DNA of 64,000 bases, taken from the NCBI RefSeq assembly GCF_033971325.1, contig NZ_CP117180.1, positions 254,041 through 318,040 on the forward strand. Direction: 5' to 3'. Below, in pieces: positions 1-7,544 of this stretch. Source of the DNA: Hydrogenobacter sp. T-2 (GTDB lineage Bacteria; Aquificota; Aquificia; Aquificales; Aquificaceae). The notes under the pieces were generated by a model. That model ran no database searches. It saw nothing but the letters and a program-made list of their open reading frames with translations, and was not told the DNA's origin. A program made the position numbers and the translations under genes. Within the stretch, counting starts at the first letter, position 1, and every line of letters starts with the position of its first letter.

Positions 1-1243
1 ACTCCTTAATACCATTATAACTTAAAATCACAGATTCCACATCCTCAGGAAAAACGTTTATAGCACCCACTTTATAGAGGAACTTTTTCCTACCTTTGTA
101 ATAAAGAAATCCGTCCTCATCCATATAGCCCAAGTCTCCAGTAAGGAAATAGTCTCCCAGAAAGGCTCTTTTTGTCTCTTGCTCCATATTGAGATAACCG
201 CTAAATATAAGTGGTGTTTTTACCGCTATCTCTCCAACTTCCTTAGGTTTCAATTTGTTTCCTTGATGGTCAATTATAGCTACTTCAACATTTTTCAATG
301 GATAGCCTACGCTTTCAATTTTTGCTCTAAATTCTCGTAAGTTTATATCAGAAACAGTAGAAGTCTCGGATGTTCCATACATTTCATGAAAATCACAGCT
401 TAATAGGTTTAAGATTTCTTCTTTTTCAACTTTGCTTAAACTGGATGAAGAGGATACTAAACACCTGAGACTGCTAAGGTCATATTCTCCTTTCCTTATG
501 TAAGGTAGTATACTTCTTATCTGCGAAGACACCAATATAGAAAGGCTTACCTTTTTAATTGAAACTGTATATAACCAGTCTTGAGGTTCAAACTTGTCAA
601 TTATTACAGCTTTACATCCAGAATAGATTGGAATTAATGAAAGTCTAAATCCAAGCGTATGATACATAGGAGTTGAAACTATTAACACATCTTCATCTTT
701 TACCTTGTAGAGGTCTATAACAGTTTCAAAAGCTCTTTTAATCTTTGTGCTTGTGGATAACACTATGGGCTTAGGTTTGCTCGTTGAGCCCGATGTTGTT
801 GAGATAAGAAAAGGTTCATCGGGACTGCATTTTTGAATGTCCACTTGTTTTAAGTATCCCTCTTTTATAGTTTCTAAGTCAAGGTGTATCAACTCTGTAT
901 CTGTGGAAGTTAACTGAATGCTTAGGTTTGTAAGCAGAAATTTAGGTTTTAATTCTTCAAGTATTTGTAAGATCTGCTCTTTAGATAGTTTAGTATTTAT
1001 TGGTATAGTTCTTAGGCAGAGAACATCAGATGCGAGGACACTTAATATAAACTCAGGCGAGTTATCAAACAAAAGTGCGATGGTATCCTTTGGCTTGATG
1101 CCCTTGCTTAAAAGGATATTAGCTGTCTTTATAGTTAAGTTGTAAATCTCATTAAAAGAAAATGTTTTATTACCAAATTCGTAAGCAACCGCTTTTGAAT
1201 GTTTTTTGTCTAAAAGAAAGTCAAAGATTCTGATTTCTTTCAT
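1..1243 (-). CDS. AMP-dependent acyl-CoA synthetase/ligase, partial (3' end outside window)
   Basis: The ATG is at 1243 and the frame stays open to the window edge, giving about 414 codons; the C-terminal lid domain is mostly missing. Visible ANL-family landmarks are the Ser/Thr/Gly phosphate loop (STTSGSTSKPK, about residues 148-158), the YGTSE adenine motif (289-293) and the LTGD motif (367-370) that contacts ribose. Such enzymes activate a carboxylate as an acyl-AMP and usually pass it to CoA or a carrier protein. It overlaps the upstream glycosidase-like gene by 4 bp (ATGA), so it is the distal member of the glycan operon. I infer that it supplies an acyl group for sugar modification, but a fatty-acid or carrier-loading role is equally possible. 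The substrate cannot be read from sequence. Confidence 0.85.
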   Translation of the reverse strand, partial: MKEIRIFDFLLDKKHSKAVAYEFGNKTFSFNEIYNLTIKTANILLSKGIKPKDTIALLFDNSPEFILSVLASDVLCLRTIPINTKLSKEQILQILEELKPKFLLTNLSIQLTSTDTELIHLDLETIKEGYLKQVDIQKCSPDEPFLISTTSGSTSKPKPIVLSTSTKIKRAFETVIDLYKVKDEDVLIVSTPMYHTLGFRLSLIPIYSGCKAVIIDKFEPQDWLYTVSIKKVSLSILVSSQIRSILPYIRKGEYDLSSLRCLVSSSSSLSKVEKEEILNLLSCDFHEMYGTSETSTVSDINLREFRAKIESVGYPLKNVEVAIIDHQGNKLKPKEVGEIAVKTPLIFSGYLNMEQETKRAFLGDYFLTGDLGYMDEDGFLYYKGRKKFLYKVGAINVFPEDVESVILSYNGIKE

Positions 1244-2310
1244 AACAATATCTCCGCAAAGCCTATACACGCCCTATATTCTTTATCGTAAGGTTTTTCG
1301 TATTCTCCACATCCGTGGCTACCATTACCACCTGAGTAATATATGATTAACCTATCTTGTCCAGAAAGTGGTTGATTTGCTGTGCTCAATGTTCCACTAT
1401 CCCACTCACCCTCCTTTCCAAGTGGTATTATAGGCTCATCTGAAACAAGCTCCCATTTTCTGCAGTCCTTACTGTAGGCTAAATAAACCTCTATTTTCCC
1501 ATCGTGCGTTCCTTTTTTAAACTCATGGTCTATCATAAAAAGCCACAAAAAGCCAAGATAATGGTCTTTGTAGTTAAAGGGACACAAGCCATAAAAGTCT
1601 GCCCAGTTAAAGCCTCTTTCTTGTGCTATTCTGTCTTCCCTTTCAGATGGTATCCATACTGTTTTTGGCTTGCTCCAGTTTATAAAATCCTTACTTATTG
1701 ACATTCCCACACAGCGTCTTGTCCTGCCTTGCTTGTCTATCTTATAGGTTTTTACCATAGCCCTGTAAACCCTTTTCCTTTTATCGTAAAAAACTGGTGC
1801 AACATCGCTATACCATATCTTCTTCGTCTTTTTGTTTGGAAATTTTAGCAGAGGAATTACAGGGTTGTTTTCGTATTCCACGAAATTTATACCATCCTTT
1901 GAAAAGGCAACGCAATAGCCTTTGTCTGTGTAGCCAAAGAGTTTGTATGGATACTCATCCTCTGGATTGTGTATAACAGATGGAATGTGATAGCTTGCTA
2001 CCACGTTGCTCATACATTCAAGATGTTGAGTTTTGTGGTAAAAGTCCAATACCCTGCCTTCTACTTCCACAGTAGGATAAATATGAGGGATGCTTTCCTT
2101 GAGAGGTCTTATGAGAGGTTTCTTCCAGTTTATGCCATCTTCTGACTCCGCAAGGCACACAAAAAAGCCAATCCCATCCACATAACTTTGATAATACATC
2201 CTCAACTTGTCCTGTAGCTCTATAACAGAACCATAAAGGTATGTATGCTTTTCTTCCCAAGGATACTCAGGGCAAAGAACAGGTTTTGGATGCTTTATAG
2301 ATTTAAACAT
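1240..2310 (-). CDS. Five-bladed beta-propeller glycosidase-like protein (GH32/GH43/GH130-type fold)
   Basis: 356 residues without a signal peptide. It carries repeated blade signatures of the type S-x-D-G-x-N-W (SEDGINW, FSKDGINF, SISKDFINW, YSKDCRKW), spaced as in five-bladed propeller glycoside hydrolases and phosphorylases. Cytoplasmic location and its place between nonulosonate genes and an acyl-CoA ligase suggest it acts on an activated or free sugar intermediate, not on a polymer. I cannot assign the catalytic acid and base with certainty, so enzymatic activity is inferred. The start overlaps the end of the upstream coiled-coil gene by 8 bp. Proteins of this shape turn up in polysaccharide and nonulosonate clusters and their roles are mostly undefined. 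Confidence 0.65.
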   Translation of the reverse strand: MFKSIKHPKPVLCPEYPWEEKHTYLYGSVIELQDKLRMYYQSYVDGIGFFVCLAESEDGINWKKPLIRPLKESIPHIYPTVEVEGRVLDFYHKTQHLECMSNVVASYHIPSVIHNPEDEYPYKLFGYTDKGYCVAFSKDGINFVEYENNPVIPLLKFPNKKTKKIWYSDVAPVFYDKRKRVYRAMVKTYKIDKQGRTRRCVGMSISKDFINWSKPKTVWIPSEREDRIAQERGFNWADFYGLCPFNYKDHYLGFLWLFMIDHEFKKGTHDGKIEVYLAYSKDCRKWELVSDEPIIPLGKEGEWDSGTLSTANQPLSGQDRLIIYYSGGNGSHGCGEYEKPYDKEYRACIGFAEILL

Positions 2311-2977
2311 TTACCTCCTCAAAGTTCAAAATATCCATATACTCCCACTCTCTGTAAGCCATAGCGTATATATTAGCCTTAGACAATTGCTTGACAAAGC
2401 CCTCATTAAAGCTAAGGCTCGCCATGATAAGAATTAACTTCTTTCCTGCAAACTCAGGAAAGTATTCCAGAAACCTCTTGGCTTTTTCTTTAAACTCCTC
2501 TATGTGCTTTTCCCTTGGAGTGGACTTTACCTCAAGCAAAAACACCTTGTCCTCACACACTGCCACCGCATCAAACTCTTCGTATATGCCCTTTTGACGA
2601 TTAGTATACTCAAGCCTCATAAAGGTTTTCTCTGGCTCACATCCAAAGTATTTCCTTACCACAGGTCTAAAGGCTGGATATATGATGTCTTCCACTATAG
2701 TTCCTAACTTGTTGGCAAGCTCGCCCCAGCGTTTGTTGTTTTCTTGCTTGTATTCCCTTATTTGTTTGTCTGTCTCAGCCCTATACTCTGCTATCTTCCT
2801 GTCAGTCTCTTCCTTGTATTCTCTTATCTGTCTGTCTGTCTCTCGCTTGTATTCTTCCAATCTCCTCTCACCTTCTGCTATCATCCTACTTGCCCAGAGT
2901 TTAAAGTCCAGCATCTCTCTGACAAGTAATTCTCCGAGTTTTTCCAGTCTTTCTACTCTGTCCTCAAGTCTCTCCAT
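2303..2977 (-). CDS. Coiled-coil protein with C-terminal PD-(D/E)XK nuclease-like domain (DUF3782-like)
   Basis: 224 residues. The N-terminal third is helical and contains four near-perfect 11-residue repeats (residues 42-85, consensus E-Y-K-x-E-T-D-R-x-I-x), the hendecad periodicity of a right-handed coiled coil. The C-terminal part has the pattern of the restriction-endonuclease-like fold: EFDAVAV supplies the Asp and LLEVKS the E-x-K. Proteins of this design are common in thermophiles and are labelled DUF3782; whether they cut DNA is unknown. No nuclease partner or methylase is nearby. It stands alone between sugar genes, and a -10-like hexamer just before its start hints at its own transcript. 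A paralogue lies at 7541-8734. Confidence 0.7.
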   Translation of the reverse strand: MERLEDRVERLEKLGELLVREMLDFKLWASRMIAEGERRLEEYKRETDRQIREYKEETDRKIAEYRAETDKQIREYKQENNKRWGELANKLGTIVEDIIYPAFRPVVRKYFGCEPEKTFMRLEYTNRQKGIYEEFDAVAVCEDKVFLLEVKSTPREKHIEEFKEKAKRFLEYFPEFAGKKLILIMASLSFNEGFVKQLSKANIYAMAYREWEYMDILNFEEVNV

Positions 2978-2984
2978 AGATTTA

Positions 2985-2990
2985 AATATA
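2985..2990 (-). promoter_or_regulatory. Candidate -10 element for a leaderless transcript of the 2303-2977 gene
   Basis: TATATT on the minus strand, its last base 8 nt from the ATG at 2977, and no Shine-Dalgarno between. Transcription would start at or next to the A of the start codon. The -35 region is not convincing. Confidence 0.35.
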
Positions 2991-2992
2991 AA

Positions 2993-5029
2993 TCACATCT
3001 TTCTAAACACAGGCTGTAGTATTTGTCCCTCTATCAATTCATCTACCATATCGTATTCCATTGCAAACTTTACAATATCAAGCACCTCGTCGTATACTTC
3101 AAGAGTTTTTTCAATTATCTTATCATCATGAGGTAGAGCCATGTTATGAGAACCTGTGAAAAGAATTCCTCTTTTTGCACATTCTTGTTGGAAAAGAGTT
3201 TTTAACTTTAGACTGTTGTCTCCTACAAAATCCAGTAAAAACCTAACATCATAGCCCTTTACAAAGGCTATATCCTCCATTTCTTTATCTTCTATTAGCT
3301 TTTGAATGCCTTGTTTTAGCTTTTTTCCTTGCTCCCAAAGGTAGGGTATTACCTTTTTGTCTCTTAGATATTGTATGGTTGCGATGGCGGATGCTATGCT
3401 TGCGGTTTCTCCCCCAAAGGTAAAAGAGAAAAAGACCTCCTCAAAAAGCTCCATAATCTCCGACCTTCCAACTATGGCGGATATAGGTATGCCATTGCCC
3501 ATGGCTTTGCCAAAGCAGGCAAGGTCTGGAACTACTCCAAAATATTCTTGTGCACCTCCCAAGGAAAAGCGAAAGCCACTAACCACCTCATCAAATATCA
3601 ATAAAGCACCACGTTTCTGTGTAAGCTCTCTGACCTTTTGTAAAAAGTCTTCCTTTGGCTCTTCTACGCCCATAGGCTCCATTATTACGCAGGCTATCTG
3701 GTTTTTGTATTCCTCAAAAAGCCTTTCAAGACTTTGTATATTGTTATACTCAAAGGTAAGGGTAAGGCTTTTTACCTCTTCTGGAATTCCCCTATCCCTC
3801 GTGGTTGTCCCTATATACCAATCTTGCCAGCCGTGATATCCACAACAAGCTATGTATTTCCTGCCCGTGTATGCCCTTGCAAGCCTAACGCCCGCAGAGG
3901 TCACGTCAGAACCATTCTTCCCAAAACGCGCCATCTCACAGCATGGTATGGTCTCTCTCAAAAGCTCCGCAAGCTCTGTCTCAAGATAGCTCGGCAAGGT
4001 AAAAACTGTTCCCCTTCTTAGCTCCTTTTCCACTCTTTCAATAACAGGCTCAAAGGCATAGCCTAATATACAAGCACCAAGCCCCATAGTGTAGTCTATA
4101 TAGGTATTCTCGTCAAGGTCTGTAAGATAACAACCTTTTCCTTCTTTCACAAAAAGTGGAACCGCCCCCACAGAAAACTGTAGGTACGATTTGCTAAAGG
4201 TTTGTGAACAGTTAGGTATTAGGGTTTTGGTTTTCTCAAAATGCCTTAGGCTGTTTTCAAGTTTTAAAGGCTTTGCCCTTAGAGACCTTATAAAATCCCT
4301 ATCTTGCCTTAGGGACTTGAGATATCCCTCGTTTACAGGAATTTCTTTCTCCCTTTTCAAGATTTCTGGCTTTTCCTTTATAAGTTTTACCACCTCTTCG
4401 TAGGTAAAGTCTTCCTTTCCAAGAGCTTTTATTATTCTTTCTATAATCACCAAATCCTCTGGATAGTCAAGGCTAAGATGTATGTGCGAGAGGTCTTCTT
4501 CATGTATTCTGTAAAAGAGCTTTTTAGCTTTCTTTGACTTTCTTATGTATGGGCTTACATGCTCTCTTTCTGACGGAAGTTTAGCCCTTTGATAAGCCCT
4601 TAGTATCCATTCTCCCTTTATAACTTCCACATCAAAACCGTCTATTATGCCAGTAAGCACGAGATAGTCTACATTTTCTTCAAGTGCTTTACTAAGAGCC
4701 TTTTGGACAAGTTCAGGGTCTATTAGAGGACAATCTCCAGTTATTCTCACTACTAAGTCAAGGGAAAAATCTTCTACCGCCTTTGCATATCTACTGAGGA
4801 CATCAGTTGGATGCCCTGCTAAAGCATACCAAACAAACCTTTTTGCTATATTTATAAGCTCTTTGTCTTCTTCAAGTATAGAAGTAGCCAAAACTTTAAC
4901 ATCTACTTTTAGCTTGCTTAGTCTTGTAAAAACCCACTCTATTGCCTTTTTACCAACAAGGTCTGCCATCATCTTTTTAGGGAATCTTGTAGAGCCATTC
5001 CTTGCCTGTACCACTAAGCCTGTCCTCAT
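2993..5029 (-). CDS. Fused SpsF-type cytidylyltransferase + class III (GSA-like) aminotransferase
   Basis: 678 residues in two domains. Residues 1 to about 240 match the SpsF/CMP-sugar cytidylyltransferase type: the nucleotide-binding motif QARNGSTRFPKK (8-19) and the acidic RITGDCPLID (95-104). Residues about 265-678 are a fold-type I PLP aminotransferase like glutamate-1-semialdehyde mutase: IFDEV (478-482) and the Schiff-base lysine in FGKAMGNG (Lys508). The predicted job is to make a CMP-activated nonulosonate and to transfer an amino group onto (or isomerise) a sugar intermediate. The linker is short and there is no internal stop, so the fusion is genuine. It overlaps the upstream acetyltransferase gene by 4 bp. 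In Pse pathways CMP activation is done by PseF; this N-terminal domain is the only cytidylyltransferase in the island. Confidence 0.85.
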   Translation of the reverse strand: MRTGLVVQARNGSTRFPKKMMADLVGKKAIEWVFTRLSKLKVDVKVLATSILEEDKELINIAKRFVWYALAGHPTDVLSRYAKAVEDFSLDLVVRITGDCPLIDPELVQKALSKALEENVDYLVLTGIIDGFDVEVIKGEWILRAYQRAKLPSEREHVSPYIRKSKKAKKLFYRIHEEDLSHIHLSLDYPEDLVIIERIIKALGKEDFTYEEVVKLIKEKPEILKREKEIPVNEGYLKSLRQDRDFIRSLRAKPLKLENSLRHFEKTKTLIPNCSQTFSKSYLQFSVGAVPLFVKEGKGCYLTDLDENTYIDYTMGLGACILGYAFEPVIERVEKELRRGTVFTLPSYLETELAELLRETIPCCEMARFGKNGSDVTSAGVRLARAYTGRKYIACCGYHGWQDWYIGTTTRDRGIPEEVKSLTLTFEYNNIQSLERLFEEYKNQIACVIMEPMGVEEPKEDFLQKVRELTQKRGALLIFDEVVSGFRFSLGGAQEYFGVVPDLACFGKAMGNGIPISAIVGRSEIMELFEEVFFSFTFGGETASIASAIATIQYLRDKKVIPYLWEQGKKLKQGIQKLIEDKEMEDIAFVKGYDVRFLLDFVGDNSLKLKTLFQQECAKRGILFTGSHNMALPHDDKIIEKTLEVYDEVLDIVKFAMEYDMVDELIEGQILQPVFRKM

Positions 5030-5526
5030 GTTTTGACCTTTTCCATAATTATTTCATCAACATAATTACCTTTGTAAAACCTCCTTTTGGTAAACCTACC
5101 TACCTCTCTGTAGCCAGCTTTTAAAAATGCTTTGTAGGATGCTATATTGTTTGCGTAAATACCTGCCATTATGTGTTTTAAATTTAGCTCTGTAAAAGCA
5201 TATTCTGTAGCAAGTTCTATGGCTTTTGTTCCATAACCTTTCCCCCAACAACTCTTGTCTCCTATTATTATGCCAATATCTGCATACCTATGAATCCAAT
5301 TTATATTACCTAATTTTACATTTCCTATATGCTTACTATCTTGCAAGAATATTCCAAATAGGAAATTATTTGAGTTATTAACAGACTTTACATAGTTCCG
5401 CAAATCTTCCAGAGTATATGAGCTCCATCTTGACTCTAAATACTGGTTTATATCAGGATCACTCAACCATTCAAGATACTCAGGCGTCACATCATCTGGT
5501 GTTAAGAGTTTTAGTTTTATATTCAT
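5026..5526 (-). CDS. GNAT-family N-acetyltransferase (PseH/RimJ-like)
   Basis: 166 residues of the RimJ/RimL-type GNAT fold. The acetyl-CoA pyrophosphate loop is seen in GKGYGTKAIELA (about residues 94-105) and is followed by the usual alpha-helix and the N-x-x-S-Y-K-A-F-x-K-x-G-Y motif near 125-138. In the pseudaminic acid route PseH acetylates the 4-amino group of the sugar nucleotide made by PseC, and the position of this gene fits that step. The start has a strong Shine-Dalgarno (AAAGGAGAT) and its own -10 element at 5544-5549. It overlaps the downstream fusion gene by 4 bp. It could act on a different amino sugar. Confidence 0.8.
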   Translation of the reverse strand: MNIKLKLLTPDDVTPEYLEWLSDPDINQYLESRWSSYTLEDLRNYVKSVNNSNNFLFGIFLQDSKHIGNVKLGNINWIHRYADIGIIIGDKSCWGKGYGTKAIELATEYAFTELNLKHIMAGIYANNIASYKAFLKAGYREVGRFTKRRFYKGNYVDEIIMEKVKT

Positions 5527-5543
5527 ACCTATATCTCCTTTAT

Positions 5544-5549
5544 ATTATA
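5544..5549 (-). promoter_or_regulatory. -10 element (TATAAT) ahead of the acetyltransferase gene
   Basis: Minus-strand TATAAT lies 18 nt before the ATG at 5526, with the ribosome binding site between. A 22-bp near-palindrome (5556-5577) sits immediately upstream, where a -35 or operator would be. It suggests that the distal half of the island can be transcribed separately. Confidence 0.45.
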
Positions 5550-5555
5550 CAACAT

Positions 5556-5577
5556 CATGACATTATATAATATCATG
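5556..5577. repeat. 22-bp AT-rich near-palindrome between the reductase and acetyltransferase genes
   Basis: The 22 bases beginning CATGACATTA and ending AATATCATG are palindromic except for one symmetric pair, which becomes a G-U wobble in minus-strand RNA. It starts at the stop codon of the reductase and ends upstream of a TATAAT element. It could be an operator or a weak hairpin; no U-tract follows, so it is not a classical terminator. Confidence 0.5.
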
Positions 5578-6442
5578 TAGGCTTTGTCCACATATACGGC
5601 AGGATTATATTTTCATCCTCCACTCGCATACCCCGCCAATCCACCGATAACTCAGGTGCATGTCTTGTGCAGTTAACTATTTCTTCTAATTGCTCTCTAC
5701 TATCCACACCTATGACTATATAGTCCACTGGTTGTTTAATAGCAAAGAGAAGACAAAGGCAGGGAAGTGTAAGCCCTTTCTCTAAGGATAGCTCTCTAAG
5801 TTCTTTTATCTTATCCTTCACTTTTTCAAACGCACCCACAAGTTTATGTTCCTCTATAAAAAATAGCCCTTGTAGAAATATGGACCTTGCAATAATTTTT
5901 ATGCCTTTAGACTTCCATTCATTAATATGAGAGGTAAATCTTTGGTCAAAAATGTTAAGCGGCAATTCCACAGTAAAATATCCTCCTAACGCCTCAATAA
6001 ATTCTAAAAATTCATACGGATGATATACAGAGATGCCAAAATTATCTATCAAGCCTTCTGTTTTTAGTAGTTCAAGTGATTCTATTGTTAGATTTTTATT
6101 TCTTTTAAATGTGTCGAAAGAATGAATAAGAAGATAGTCTATTCTATCTACTCTAAGATTTTCTATGCTTTTAATAGTAGCCATTTTAAAATCTTCATAG
6201 CACTCATATTCCTTATTTGGTAATTTTGTCACTATCCTTAAAGACCTTCCTTTTTTCCAAAAATATTCACCTAATATCTTCTCTGCTGTACCATAAGCTT
6301 GAGCAGTATCTACTCCATAAAAACCTTCCTCCACCGCAAGGTCAAGTATCCTGAAAACCTCCTCTTTAGGAACTTGTCTACCAAAGGCAATGCCGTAATT
6401 CATGCCAAAGTTTGCAGTGCCAAGTATAAGTTTGTTAACCAT
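5573..6442 (-). CDS. Aldo-keto reductase of the nonulosonate island
   Basis: 289 residues with the AKR (beta/alpha)8 barrel signature. The catalytic tetrad can be placed: Asp and Tyr in GVDTAQAYG, Lys in RIVTKLPN and His in YLLIHSFD. NAD(P)H-dependent reduction or oxidation of a sugar carbonyl is the family reaction. AKR-type and other oxidoreductases are frequent accessory genes in legionaminic and pseudaminic acid clusters, where they alter the side chain or C-2/C-3 chemistry; the exact step here is inference. The gene starts 8 bp inside the end of pseC, so the two are translationally coupled. Confidence 0.8.
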   Translation of the reverse strand: MVNKLILGTANFGMNYGIAFGRQVPKEEVFRILDLAVEEGFYGVDTAQAYGTAEKILGEYFWKKGRSLRIVTKLPNKEYECYEDFKMATIKSIENLRVDRIDYLLIHSFDTFKRNKNLTIESLELLKTEGLIDNFGISVYHPYEFLEFIEALGGYFTVELPLNIFDQRFTSHINEWKSKGIKIIARSIFLQGLFFIEEHKLVGAFEKVKDKIKELRELSLEKGLTLPCLCLLFAIKQPVDYIVIGVDSREQLEEIVNCTRHAPELSVDWRGMRVEDENIILPYMWTKPT

Positions 6443-7544
6443 CTATCAAGCTCCTCAACCTTTTCACCACCAACTCAAGCTCCTCTTCCTTTAGTGCAGG
6501 ATACATGGGCAGGCTTATCTCTCTTTGGTAAAAGTCCTCCGCAGTAGGGCAAAGTCCCTTTTTGTATCCAAGTTTTTCCATAAAGGGATGCCAGTAGATG
6601 GGAATGTAGTGAACCTGAACTCCTATGCCTTGTGCCCTGAGGTTTTTGAAAACTTCCCTCCTCCTTTCTTTGTCAGTTAGCTTTATAGGATAGAGATGAT
6701 AGGAATGGTATGCGTATGGCTTTTCTACCAAAAGACTTAGGCTTTCTAAAGCTCCAAGTTTTTCTTTGTATAGCTCCGCTAAATGTCTTCTCCTCTGGAC
6801 AAAGTGGTTGAGTTTTTTTAGCTGTGAAATCCCCAAGGCACACTGAATATCCGTTATTCGGAAGTTAAAGGATGGAAACTCTATAGCATACTCCCAGTCT
6901 TCACCTCTTACCATTCCGTGATTTCTGCACCTTAACATCTTTTCGTAGAGTTCATAACTTTTAGTTAGCACCGCACCCCCTTCTCCTGTGGTTATGTGCT
7001 TTACCGGATGAAAGCTGAAAACCGTAGCGTGCGAATACTTGCAAGAGCCCGTTTTATGACCCTTATAATCAGAACCAAGAGCGTGGCAGGCATCTTCCAC
7101 CACATAAAGCCCGTATTTCTCAGCCACCTGCCAGACCCTTTCCATATCCACAGGATGCCCAGCGTAGTGAACAGACACTATGAGCTTTGTCCTTTCTGTT
7201 ATCAGACTCTCCAATAGGTTTACATCCATGTTTCCCGTATCTGGTTCTATATCACAAAAGACTGGCTTTGCACCAAGCATAACCCCCATAGAGACCGTAG
7301 CAGTAAAGGTTATAGGAGTAGTTATAAACTCATCCCCCTCCTTTAGCCCTAAGGCTTTGTAAATGCAATACAAGGCAGAAGTGCCAGAGTTAAAGGCTAC
7401 CGCATAGTCCACACCGCAATAGCTTGCCAAAGCCCTCTCAAAGGCTTCTATCCTTGGACCCTGCGTGATATAGTCAGACCTCAGAACCTCCACAACCGCC
7501 TCTATGTCCTCTTGGTCTATATACTGCCTACCGTAAGGAATCAT
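6435..7544 (-). CDS. pseC: PseC-type UDP-4-keto-6-deoxy-sugar aminotransferase
   Basis: 369 residues of the DegT/DnrJ/EryC1/StrS family. The GTSAL cofactor-phosphate motif is at 54-58, the EDACHALG motif at 150-157 and the PLP lysine at Lys182 in HPVKHITTGEGG. PseC converts the 4-keto product of PseB to the 4-amino-4,6-dideoxy-altrose sugar nucleotide with glutamate as amino donor. The N-terminus (IPYGRQYIDQEDI) is typical of PseC. It follows the coiled-coil gene with a 4-bp overlap and overlaps the reductase by 8 bp. The specific assignment rests on co-occurrence with pseB and pseI; other sugar aminotransferases of this family look similar. Confidence 0.9.
   Translation of the reverse strand: MIPYGRQYIDQEDIEAVVEVLRSDYITQGPRIEAFERALASYCGVDYAVAFNSGTSALYCIYKALGLKEGDEFITTPITFTATVSMGVMLGAKPVFCDIEPDTGNMDVNLLESLITERTKLIVSVHYAGHPVDMERVWQVAEKYGLYVVEDACHALGSDYKGHKTGSCKYSHATVFSFHPVKHITTGEGGAVLTKSYELYEKMLRCRNHGMVRGEDWEYAIEFPSFNFRITDIQCALGISQLKKLNHFVQRRRHLAELYKEKLGALESLSLLVEKPYAYHSYHLYPIKLTDKERRREVFKNLRAQGIGVQVHYIPIYWHPFMEKLGYKKGLCPTAEDFYQREISLPMYPALKEEELELVVKRLRSLIDG

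Noticed and set aside
2682-3131. 149-residue plus-strand open frame with Ser-rich product
   Set aside because: Antisense to the coiled-coil gene; low-complexity mirror of its Glu/Lys repeats, no ribosome site.
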